Assembly: GCA_029287275.1 (NCBI GenBank)
Contig: JARFRL010000434.1
Location: 1 to 12,487, forward strand
Direction of reading: 5' to 3'
Origin: Pontiella desulfatans
GTDB lineage: Bacteria > Verrucomicrobiota > Kiritimatiellia > Kiritimatiellales > Pontiellaceae
DNA: 12,487 nt
Of the stretch, positions 7,249-12,487 are shown piece after piece. The first letter of the stretch is position 1, and the number at the start of each line of letters is the position of its first letter. Made by a program: the position numbers and the translations under genes. Under the pieces are notes generated by a model that worked only from the letters and a program-made list of their open reading frames with translations, was not told where the DNA came from and ran no database searches.

Positions 7249-7439
7249 GATGCGTCATATAGGCCCCGCGGGGCGCGATGGGAAGTCAATTCTTCGCGAA
7301 TCATTGAACCTGCCGCCATGAAACGCGCCCGAAACAAAGCGACCCGCGGATCGAGTCGGCGTGATATTGGGTGCTCTTAGGCATTGCCTTTCGCCTCGGT
7401 TTCATAGACATTCTCGCCCAATTATTTGGAGATTTATTC
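7249..7439. promoter_or_regulatory. Divergent intergenic region between speA and the phosphoglycerate mutase homologue
   Basis: This 191-bp gap must hold the promoters for both directions. Visible elements: a perfect 12-bp palindrome GCCCCGCGGGGC (7263-7274), an 8-bp palindrome TTCGCGAA (7293-7300) flanked by AAT/ATT, and on the minus strand TTGACT (7289-7284) and TATATG (7261-7256) separated by 22 bp, too long for an ordinary promoter. On the plus strand TTGCCT (7384-7389) and TAGACA (7405-7410) are only weakly promoter-like. The palindromes are candidate operators; no regulator can be named. Confidence 0.35.
7428..7432 (+). promoter_or_regulatory. Shine-Dalgarno that fixes the GTG start of the phosphoglycerate mutase homologue
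   Basis: GGAGA stands 7 nt upstream of GTG 7440, directly before the conserved KYVVLVGDG. The alternative TTG 23 codons upstream would add a stretch with no family counterpart, and it lacks this spacing. This is the cleanest ribosome binding site in the window. Confidence 0.7.
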
Positions 7440-8639
7440 GTGAAATACGTGGTTTTAGTTGGCGACGGGATGGGCGACTATCCGGTCGCGGCGCTGGGCG
7501 ATAAGACGCCCCTGCAGGCGGCGGACTGTCCGATGATTCGGAAATTCGCCGCGCTCGGAGAGACGCGCATGGTCCAGACGGTTCCGGACGGCATGCCGCC
7601 CGGGTCCGACGTGGCCAACTTGGCGTTGCTGGGATACGACGCGGCGCTCAACTACACGGGCCGCGCGCCGATCGAAGCCGCCGGAGCGGAAATTCCAATG
7701 ACCCCCTCGGACGTGGCGTTTCGCTGCAACCTGGTCACGGTGACCGACGAGGGAATCATGGACGACTATTCCGCCGGGCACATCTCCACCGAAGAAGGGC
7801 GCGCTCTGATCGAGACGCTCCAAGAAGAGCTGGGCAAAGAAGGGCTGACCTTCCACCCCGGCGTGCAGTACCGCCACATCCTGGTCTGGGACGGCGGACC
7901 CGCGGCGTGCGAATGCGTGCCGCCGCATGAAATCTCCGACAAGCCGGTGGAAGGAAACCTGCCGGCGGGAGATCAACAGGATCAAATCCGCGCGCTCATG
8001 GAGCGGTCGAAAGACGTGTTCGCGGATCATCCGGTGAATCAAAAACGGATCGCGGAAGGCAAGAAACCCGCGACCCAAATCTGGTTGTGGGGGCAAGGCA
8101 ACGCCATGCGACTGGATTCATACAAGTCCCTTTACGGTCTCGGCGGCGGAGTGATCTCCGCGGTGGACCTGTTGAAGGGCATCGCGAAACTAGCCGGTTT
8201 GGAAGCGCCCGATGTTGACGGCGCGACCGGCTTCCTGGACACGAATTATCAGGGCAAGGTGGACGCGGCGCGGGAGATTTTGGAACGAGAGGATTTCGTT
8301 TTCGTTCACATCGAAGCGCCGGATGAATGCGGGCATATGGGCGACGCCGAAAAGAAAACGTTCGCGATCGAGGAATTCGACGCGAAGGTGTGCGCCCCGA
8401 TCTTCCAATGGTTGGAGGACCGCGGCGAGGAATACACGCTGATGCTCTGCACCGATCACCGCACCCCGGTGGCCCTGAAAGGGCACACCGCGGAGCCCGT
8501 TCCCATGGCGGTCATGAAAGGACCGGTGGGAAACCAGGACGCGCGGGCCGCGTTCGACGAATATGTCAACGAGGGCGAAGCCCAAGGCATGGCCCGCGAG
8601 TGGATACAGGAAATACTACAAACATCATCCGACAAATGA
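7440..8639 (+). CDS. Cofactor-independent phosphoglycerate mutase, archaeal (ApgM) type / proposed homoserine kinase
   Basis: Alkaline-phosphatase-superfamily metalloenzyme, 399 aa from GTG 7440, typical of the ApgM-like family. Metal and catalytic residues are visible in order: VLVGDGMGD (D9), the phosphoryl-accepting serine in PGSDVANL (S56), HIEAPDECGHMGD (D295, H299), CTDHRTPV (D339, H340) and KGHTAEPVP (H349). YTGRAPIEAAG (72-82) and IWLWGQG (214-220) are family signatures. The family interconverts 3- and 2-phosphoglycerate in archaea. A bacterial branch has been proposed, from co-location with threonine genes, to be an unorthodox homoserine kinase. Here homoserine-related PLP enzymes lie nearby but on the opposite strand, so the context is suggestive only. 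Transcribed divergently from speA; the helicase gene follows after 134 nt. I am sure of the family and unsure of the substrate. Confidence 0.9.
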   Translation: MKYVVLVGDGMGDYPVAALGDKTPLQAADCPMIRKFAALGETRMVQTVPDGMPPGSDVANLALLGYDAALNYTGRAPIEAAGAEIPMTPSDVAFRCNLVTVTDEGIMDDYSAGHISTEEGRALIETLQEELGKEGLTFHPGVQYRHILVWDGGPAACECVPPHEISDKPVEGNLPAGDQQDQIRALMERSKDVFADHPVNQKRIAEGKKPATQIWLWGQGNAMRLDSYKSLYGLGGGVISAVDLLKGIAKLAGLEAPDVDGATGFLDTNYQGKVDAAREILEREDFVFVHIEAPDECGHMGDAEKKTFAIEEFDAKVCAPIFQWLEDRGEEYTLMLCTDHRTPVALKGHTAEPVPMAVMKGPVGNQDARAAFDEYVNEGEAQGMAREWIQEILQTSSDK

Positions 8640-8668
8640 TGGAAGAATGGATCTTATTGGACCACTGA
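8639..8668 (+). other. Nine-codon mini-ORF overlapping the upstream stop codon (possible leader peptide)
   Basis: The stop TGA of the phosphoglycerate mutase homologue overlaps an ATG in the string TGATG. That ATG opens a 9-codon frame reading MEEWILLDH and ending in TGA at 8666-8668. It lies inside the left arm of the inverted repeat in the helicase leader, so re-initiation there would affect folding. There is no independent evidence of translation, and it may be chance. Confidence 0.2.
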
Positions 8669-8745
8669 TTTGAACTCTCTCGACGAGGAGACGAAACAAC
8701 CCATTTGAAGCAAGCGAGACATCCAACAGATGATCCATTCTTCCA
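8640..8745 (+). repeat. Perfect 14-bp inverted repeat in the helicase gene leader
   Basis: TGGAAGAATGGATC (8640-8653) is the exact reverse complement of GATCCATTCTTCCA (8732-8745). A further 5-bp pairing, TTGGA (8657-8661) with TCCAA (8722-8726), extends the stem after a small internal loop. The left arm begins directly after the stop codon of the preceding gene. No U-run follows the right arm, so it does not look like an intrinsic terminator. In RNA it would fold the whole intergenic leader into one long hairpin ending 28 nt before the helicase start. Confidence 0.6.
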
Positions 8746-8776
8746 GACCTTTCGGATCGAAAGGAAATGGAAATTG
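8741..8776 (+). promoter_or_regulatory. Hairpin sequestering the helicase ribosome binding site
   Basis: CCTTTCG (8748-8754) pairs perfectly with CGAAAGG (8758-8764) around the 3-nt loop GAT. After an internal loop, TTCCA (8741-8745) pairs with TGGAA (8768-8772). The Shine-Dalgarno AAGGA (8761-8765) lies mostly in the inner stem, and the structure ends one base before the TTG start at 8774. Five bases (8741-8745) also belong to the right arm of the longer inverted repeat, so the outer helix competes with that pairing. This is what a translational switch would look like, but function is inferred. Confidence 0.45.
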
Positions 8777-10711
8777 AGCTTAATTAAAAAAATCGCTTCC
8801 GTGTTCGGCAAAAAGGACGAGCCGAAAAAGAAGGAAGCCCAGCAGAAAAACCAGTCCGAACAGAAGAAAACAGAAACCAAGCCGCATCAGGAAGAATGGC
8901 GGCCGGGACAGAAAAAAACCGCGGCGCAACGAAAGAAGAAGCCGCAAGGCCAAAGCGGCGGACCGCGCCGCGGCCCCAAGAGCGGTCCACGCGAAGACGG
9001 CCCGAGCCGCCCGCCGCGCGGCCAAAAGAACGGCCCGCGCGAAGACCGCCCGAGCCGACCGAAGCAGACGGAAAAGAAAGAGGCTCCGCCTTTCGCCCTC
9101 TCGGCGGAAGAACAGGAGCGGATGAAGGAATTCCGTCCCGAGGAAGAGGATCGCCGGATCGCTTACGAAAAGCGCCTGAAGCAACGCTGGGCCGAGAAAC
9201 ACGGCGTGGCCGAGCGTCCGCCGCGTAAAAAACGCGCCCCCCGCTCCGAAGGCGAAAAACGCGAGCGCAAGCCCCGCCCCGAAGGCGAGAGCCGCGAGCG
9301 CAAGCCCCGCGAGGACCGCGAGGAAAACCAGTTCAAGCCGCTTCCGAAACAGGAGGCGAAACCGCGGGATGAAGAAACCCCGTGGGACGCCGCCGAGTTC
9401 ACCATCGAGCCGGAAGAAGGCAAGATTCGTTTCCACGATCTGGACCTGCATCCGCGCCTGATGCGGAGCATTCACGCGTTGGGCTGGCAATACGCCACGC
9501 CTATCCAAGGCGAGATCCTGCCCGGAACGCTGAAAGGCCGCGACATGGCCGGCCGCGCCCAGACCGGTACCGGCAAGACCGCCGCGTTCCTGATCTCGAT
9601 CATCAATCACTGCCTCAATAATCCGCTCGAAAAGCAAAGCGTTGGAGCCCCCCGCGCCTTGATCATCGCGCCGACGCGCGAGCTGGCGATGCAGATCGGA
9701 GAGGATTCCGTTGGACTGAATCAGTTCACCGGCCTACGCACCGTCGTGCTGTATGGCGGCATGGACTACAACAAGCAGCAGCGCGAGCTCGAAGACGACC
9801 TCATCGACATCGTCGTCGCCACGCCGGGCCGTTTGCTCGACTTCTCCAACAAGAACGTCGTGAAGCTCGCCTTCACCGAAATCATGGTGATCGACGAGGC
9901 CGACCGGATGCTCGACATGGGCTTCATTCCCGACGTGCGCCGCATCATCTACAAAACCCCGCCGAAAGAAAAGCGACAGACCGTGCTCTTCAGCGCGACG
10001 CTTTCCGACGACGTCATGAACCTCGCCGCGGCGTGGATGGTGGAACCCGAACGGATCGATATCGAGCCGGAACAGGTCGCGGTTGATTCGGTGGATCAGA
10101 AGGTCTTCATCGTGACCGACGATCAGAAGTTCCAGCTGCTCTACAACATCATCAAGAACGACCAGCCCGAGCGGATCATCATCTTCACCAACCGCCGCGA
10201 CCAAGCCGAGCGCCTCACCGAGGACCTCGATCGTTACGGACACAAGTGCGAGATGCTCTCCGGCGCCGTGACGCAGAAGAAGCGCATGCGCATTCTGGAG
10301 GACTTCAAGGCCGGCAAGGTCAAAGTGCTCGTCGCGACCGACGTCGCGGGCCGCGGCATCCACGTGGATGGATTGAGCCATGTGGTGAACTTCAACATTC
10401 CGGAAAATCCGGACGACTACGTGCACCGCATCGGCCGCACCGGCCGCGCCGGCGCCAAGGGACAGTCGATCACCTTCGCCTGCGAGATGGAATCGTTCGA
10501 GCTGCCGAAGATCGAGGAGCTGTTGGGCATGGATCTCAAATGCCTGATGCCGACGGAAGAGCTGCTCGAAGAGCTTCCGTCCGCGCCGCCGCGCAAGCGC
10601 AAGCCGCGCCCGACGGGGGGCGGCGATCGCCGCGGGGGCGGACATCATCGCCCAGGCCAGCGCCGAAGTGGTAGCGGAGGAACCGGCCACCGCGCGCCGC
10701 GTTCCAGATAA
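8774..10711 (+). CDS. DEAD-box ATP-dependent RNA helicase, RhlB-like, with long charged N-terminal extension
   Basis: ATP-dependent RNA unwinding enzyme of 645 aa. Core motifs: aromatic F220 and Q-motif ATPIQ (241-245), motif I AQTGTGKT (262-269), Ia PTRELA (300-305), Ib TPGR (350-353), II DEAD (374-377), III SAT (407-409), IV-region IIIFTNRR (468-475), V ATDVAGRGIHV (521-531) and VI HRIGRTGRAG (551-560). QKKRMRILEDF (501-511) and the tail after HRIGRTGRAG are close to RhlB. Residues 12-205 are a disordered, Lys/Arg/Glu/Pro-rich extension with internal repeats. The C-terminus (606-645) is Arg/Gly-rich, a likely RNA-binding tail. Start: TTG 8774 with AAGGA 8 nt upstream, giving MSLIKKIASVFGKK. 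A TTG at 8705 would add 23 residues but has poorer spacing to any Shine-Dalgarno. An RNA degradosome or ribosome assembly role is inferred from the family. Followed by a strong terminator. Confidence 0.93.
   Translation: MSLIKKIASVFGKKDEPKKKEAQQKNQSEQKKTETKPHQEEWRPGQKKTAAQRKKKPQGQSGGPRRGPKSGPREDGPSRPPRGQKNGPREDRPSRPKQTEKKEAPPFALSAEEQERMKEFRPEEEDRRIAYEKRLKQRWAEKHGVAERPPRKKRAPRSEGEKRERKPRPEGESRERKPREDREENQFKPLPKQEAKPRDEETPWDAAEFTIEPEEGKIRFHDLDLHPRLMRSIHALGWQYATPIQGEILPGTLKGRDMAGRAQTGTGKTAAFLISIINHCLNNPLEKQSVGAPRALIIAPTRELAMQIGEDSVGLNQFTGLRTVVLYGGMDYNKQQRELEDDLIDIVVATPGRLLDFSNKNVVKLAFTEIMVIDEADRMLDMGFIPDVRRIIYKTPPKEKRQTVLFSATLSDDVMNLAAAWMVEPERIDIEPEQVAVDSVDQKVFIVTDDQKFQLLYNIIKNDQPERIIIFTNRRDQAERLTEDLDRYGHKCEMLSGAVTQKKRMRILEDFKAGKVKVLVATDVAGRGIHVDGLSHVVNFNIPENPDDYVHRIGRTGRAGAKGQSITFACEMESFELPKIEELLGMDLKCLMPTEELLEELPSAPPRKRKPRPTGGGDRRGGGHHRPGQRRSGSGGTGHRAPRSR
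9248..9313 (+). repeat. Tandem 33-bp coding repeat in the helicase N-terminal extension
   Basis: Two adjacent 33-bp units (9248-9280 and 9281-9313) encode EGEKRERKPRP and EGESRERKPRE (residues 159-180 of the helicase). A second imperfect pair encodes GPREDGPSRPP (71-81) and GPREDRPSRPK (87-97), 48 bp apart. This looks like expansion of a disordered, basic RNA-binding segment by tandem duplication. Confidence 0.7.
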
Positions 10712-10715
10712 AACG

Positions 10716-10745
10716 AAAGCCCCGTCTCGAGCGGGGCTTTTTTTT
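10716..10745 (+). terminator. Strong rho-independent terminator of the helicase gene, probably bidirectional
   Basis: Perfect 9-bp stem AAAGCCCCG (10716-10724) / CGGGGCTTT (10732-10740) with the 7-nt loop TCTCGAG and a run of eight T (10738-10745). It starts 4 bp after the helicase stop codon. On the minus strand the same stem is followed by CGTTTTAT, so it may also stop the convergent AsmA-like gene, whose stop is at 10751-10753. Confidence 0.93.
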
Positions 10746-10750
10746 CGCGG

Positions 10751-12487
10751 CTACTTGAGCGGGTGGAATCGGCCGCCCGCGCCGCGGCGCTTCTTCCGCT
10801 TTTCGGTGAGCTCTTTCACGGCCTCTTCGGTCTTCTTGACCGCGCCGTCCACGCCGTCCGCCGCGCCGCCGAACAGGCTTCCGATCGCGTCGAAGGTGAG
10901 GGCGCCCGCGCCCTTGAGCGTGTCGCCGGCGAGCCCGGTCGCGTTGCCCACGGCGCCGATGATGGCGTCGTAGAAGGAATCGAAGATTTTATTGCCCGCG
11001 TCGCCGAGGCTGGTGCCGCCCTTATCCTTGCCGAGGTCGATCAACTCAATCTCAGGGAGCGGCACGGGGAGGGCCGGAAGGGCGGATAGCTTCGCGCTTA
11101 CCATGCCCTGCGTGATCAGCACGCGTTCGATAATCACTTTTTGTTTCGGCGTCGCTGCTTCGGCCGCTGGTTGCTCGACCGCGGCGATCTGGTTCGTATC
11201 GGCCGCGCCGCTCATTTGTTCCCCGCGTCGGGTGGTGGCTTGTTCGATCTCCGCCCGCAGCGCCTTGATGTTGTCGGTGGTGATGTGCCGTTCGTATCGG
11301 ATCCGCGGCTTCGTGATTATGACGTCCTCGATCAGCAGGGTTTCGGATTGAATGGTGTCGGGATCGATGTCGACGCGGAACTGATCCAGTTGGACGAGAC
11401 TTCCCCGCGTGAACATCGGCGGGTTGGCGAGGCGCAGGTTGTTGATGTACAAAAGTCCTTTAAGAGGCTCCAACGACAGCAGATTGAACGACAGGATGGT
11501 GACTGGCGCGTTCGGGTCCACCACGACGGCATCGGCCGCGGGGGCGCCTTTTCCGCGGAGATTCAATTTCGAGACGGAATCCATCGGGTTCAGCTTGCTC
11601 ATGTCCATGCCGAAGCGCGTGGCGGCGGTCACGTTGGTGTCGATGGGGAGCTTGAGATTCACCAGCAGGTTGGTGATGAGCAACTGGTTCAATACGATGG
11701 GCTGATCCGCGATCAAGACGGGCGCGTTGGTGACCGCGCCCTCGACATCCACCGCGGACGACTCCGCGGGCGCGGGGAAAACAGGTAGCTCGGACGGATC
11801 GGGAACGAACTTCATGAGCGTGGTCTGCACCGTGGCGACGTTGCCGCTTTCCTCGGTCTGCTCCAGGTTCACCTTCGGGGAGTTGATGAAGATCTCGTTG
11901 ATGACGACCTGTTCCGAGTTGATCGACTCCGGGGCGATGTCGACGTCGATGTTGGCCAGATGGAAAATATTGGACGCGCTGAAGCCCGCCACGTTGGGCA
12001 CCGTGATTTCGTTCACCTTCAGCGCCCCCGTCCGGAAGTCCATGATGACCGATTCGATGCCGGCGAGCGTGCTCGGGATTGACGACGCGTGATTGGTCGA
12101 GGAGTTGTCGAGCAGGCGCAGTTGGATGTCGTCGATCCGTAGCGCGCGTAGTTCGACGGGCGGCTTCGCGGGCGCGGTTTCGGCGGCGACGAGGGACTCC
12201 GTGGGCGGCGCGGCCGGGGTTGGCGAAAGCTGATAGCTCGGCGCCCGCGCGATGAAACCGTTCGCGAGTTTCAAGAGCTCGTGGACGGTGTCGGTCTCCG
12301 GCGTTAGTTCGAGGGTGACGTGTGGTTTTTCCACCGTGACCTTCTCAACGATCAGCGTCTCTTTCTTGCGCGAGCCGGGCGCGAGTTCGACGCCGATCCG
12401 CGAGAGCAGAAAGAGATGAGGCGCGCTCAGGCGCGACGGGTTCGAGATGTATAGGTTGTCGAGCTGGATGTCGCCGCGCTCCAGCGC
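10751..12487 (-). CDS. AsmA-like (AsmA/DUF748-type) envelope protein with three internal repeats, 5' end outside window
   Basis: 578 residues are visible and the frame stays open to the right edge, so the true start lies outside; a GTG at 12334 is internal to a repeat and should not be taken as the start. Three copies of one module are seen at residues about 6-60, 155-210 and 344-399. The pattern is a beta-rich stretch with N-P or P-N, a hydrophobic run, then VDIxPxxI, a VI-EI segment and a closing P-V/I-E/Y. Shorter strands (111-126, 264-280, 450-467) follow each module after linkers rich in Ala and Pro. Near the end, LPEIELIDLGKDKGGTS (about 478-494) recalls AsmA-family C-termini, followed by a Gly/Ala-rich segment and a basic tail (KRKKRRGAGGR). 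AsmA-like proteins are envelope-associated and linked to lipid transport or outer-membrane assembly; that role is family-based inference. Convergent with the helicase gene. Confidence 0.7.
   Translation of the reverse strand, partial: ALERGDIQLDNLYISNPSRLSAPHLFLLSRIGVELAPGSRKKETLIVEKVTVEKPHVTLELTPETDTVHELLKLANGFIARAPSYQLSPTPAAPPTESLVAAETAPAKPPVELRALRIDDIQLRLLDNSSTNHASSIPSTLAGIESVIMDFRTGALKVNEITVPNVAGFSASNIFHLANIDVDIAPESINSEQVVINEIFINSPKVNLEQTEESGNVATVQTTLMKFVPDPSELPVFPAPAESSAVDVEGAVTNAPVLIADQPIVLNQLLITNLLVNLKLPIDTNVTAATRFGMDMSKLNPMDSVSKLNLRGKGAPAADAVVVDPNAPVTILSFNLLSLEPLKGLLYINNLRLANPPMFTRGSLVQLDQFRVDIDPDTIQSETLLIEDVIITKPRIRYERHITTDNIKALRAEIEQATTRRGEQMSGAADTNQIAAVEQPAAEAATPKQKVIIERVLITQGMVSAKLSALPALPVPLPEIELIDLGKDKGGTSLGDAGNKIFDSFYDAIIGAVGNATGLAGDTLKGAGALTFDAIGSLFGGAADGVDGAVKKTEEAVKELTEKRKKRRGAGGRFHPLK

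Noticed and set aside
5326..7380. A 684-codon open frame on the plus strand covering the whole speA region
   Set aside because: It is antisense to speA, whose protein matches the known family end to end. Its translation is rich in V, D, H, Q and R with no recognisable motif, as expected from the mirror of GC-biased codons.
7318..7380. 20-codon plus-strand ORF with a basic product (MKRARNKATRGSSRRDIGCS)
   Set aside because: No Shine-Dalgarno, no recognisable similarity, and it sits in the divergent promoter region; chance ORFs of this size are common.
7371..7439. 23-residue N-terminal extension of the phosphoglycerate mutase homologue starting at TTG 7371
   Set aside because: The family begins at KYVVLVGDG and a good Shine-Dalgarno stands 7 nt before GTG 7440, inside the extension.
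8640..8745. The 14-bp inverted repeat as an intrinsic terminator or as transposon ends
   Set aside because: No U-tract follows, the loop is 78 nt, and there is no transposase or target duplication.
8780..10690. Long minus-strand frames opposite the helicase gene
   Set aside because: They are low-complexity mirror translations of the helicase; all helicase motifs lie on the plus strand.
12332..12334. GTG as the start of the AsmA-like gene, giving a complete 527-residue protein
   Set aside because: The frame stays open to the edge, and the upstream 51 codons encode most of the first internal repeat, so the protein clearly continues.
1..12487. CRISPR array, tRNA, rRNA, integrase, toxin-antitoxin or phage defence genes
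   Set aside because: No direct-repeat array, no cloverleaf-like or rRNA-like stretch, and every sizeable coding region is accounted for by metabolic, protease, helicase or envelope families.

Overview
The window looks like chromosomal DNA from a GC-rich bacterium (roughly 60% G+C by eye). Several features suggest the PVC group (Verrucomicrobiota, Kiritimatiellota and relatives): few strong Shine-Dalgarno sites, GTG and TTG starts, TTGAC(N17)TAnnnT-type promoters, an archaeal-type phosphoglycerate mutase homologue, and dispersed intergenic hairpins of the CCACGGATGAACAC type. This placement is an inference; no rRNA or other phylogenetic marker is present. I found no tRNA, CRISPR array, transposase, integrase or phage gene.

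Layout. Five genes read leftwards from 7248 to 1, in transcription order: arginine decarboxylase speA; a transsulfuration PLP enzyme of the cystathionine gamma-lyase/synthase family; a second, longer PLP enzyme resembling fungal cystathionine gamma-synthase; an M48 (Ste24-like) membrane metalloprotease; and carboxy(nor)spermidine dehydrogenase, cut by the left edge. Promoter-like sequences precede the first transsulfuration gene and the dehydrogenase, so this is probably a set of adjacent units, not one operon. Two genes read rightwards from 7440: a cofactor-independent phosphoglycerate mutase homologue (family also proposed to be a homoserine kinase) and an RhlB-like DEAD-box RNA helicase with a long charged N-terminal extension. 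A strong intrinsic terminator at 10716-10745 separates the helicase from a convergent AsmA-like protein that runs off the right edge.

Functional themes. SpeA makes agmatine, the precursor of putrescine. The dehydrogenase condenses a diamine with aspartate semialdehyde, so the two ends of the leftward cluster belong to the AdoMet-independent spermidine route. The two PLP enzymes and the possible homoserine kinase all touch the aspartate/homoserine/cystathionine branch, which also uses aspartate semialdehyde. The helicase, protease and AsmA-like protein have no obvious metabolic link to them.

Most notable non-coding signal: the leader of the helicase gene (8640-8773). It holds a perfect 14-bp inverted repeat with arms 78 nt apart and a second hairpin that buries the ribosome binding site and ends one base before the TTG start. 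The two structures share five bases, so they compete in part. Other notable points are a 30-nt-arm inverted repeat between the two PLP genes, a two-way foldable hairpin after the protease gene, and a three-fold internal repeat in the AsmA-like protein. I see no convincing new multi-gene system; most genes belong to known families.
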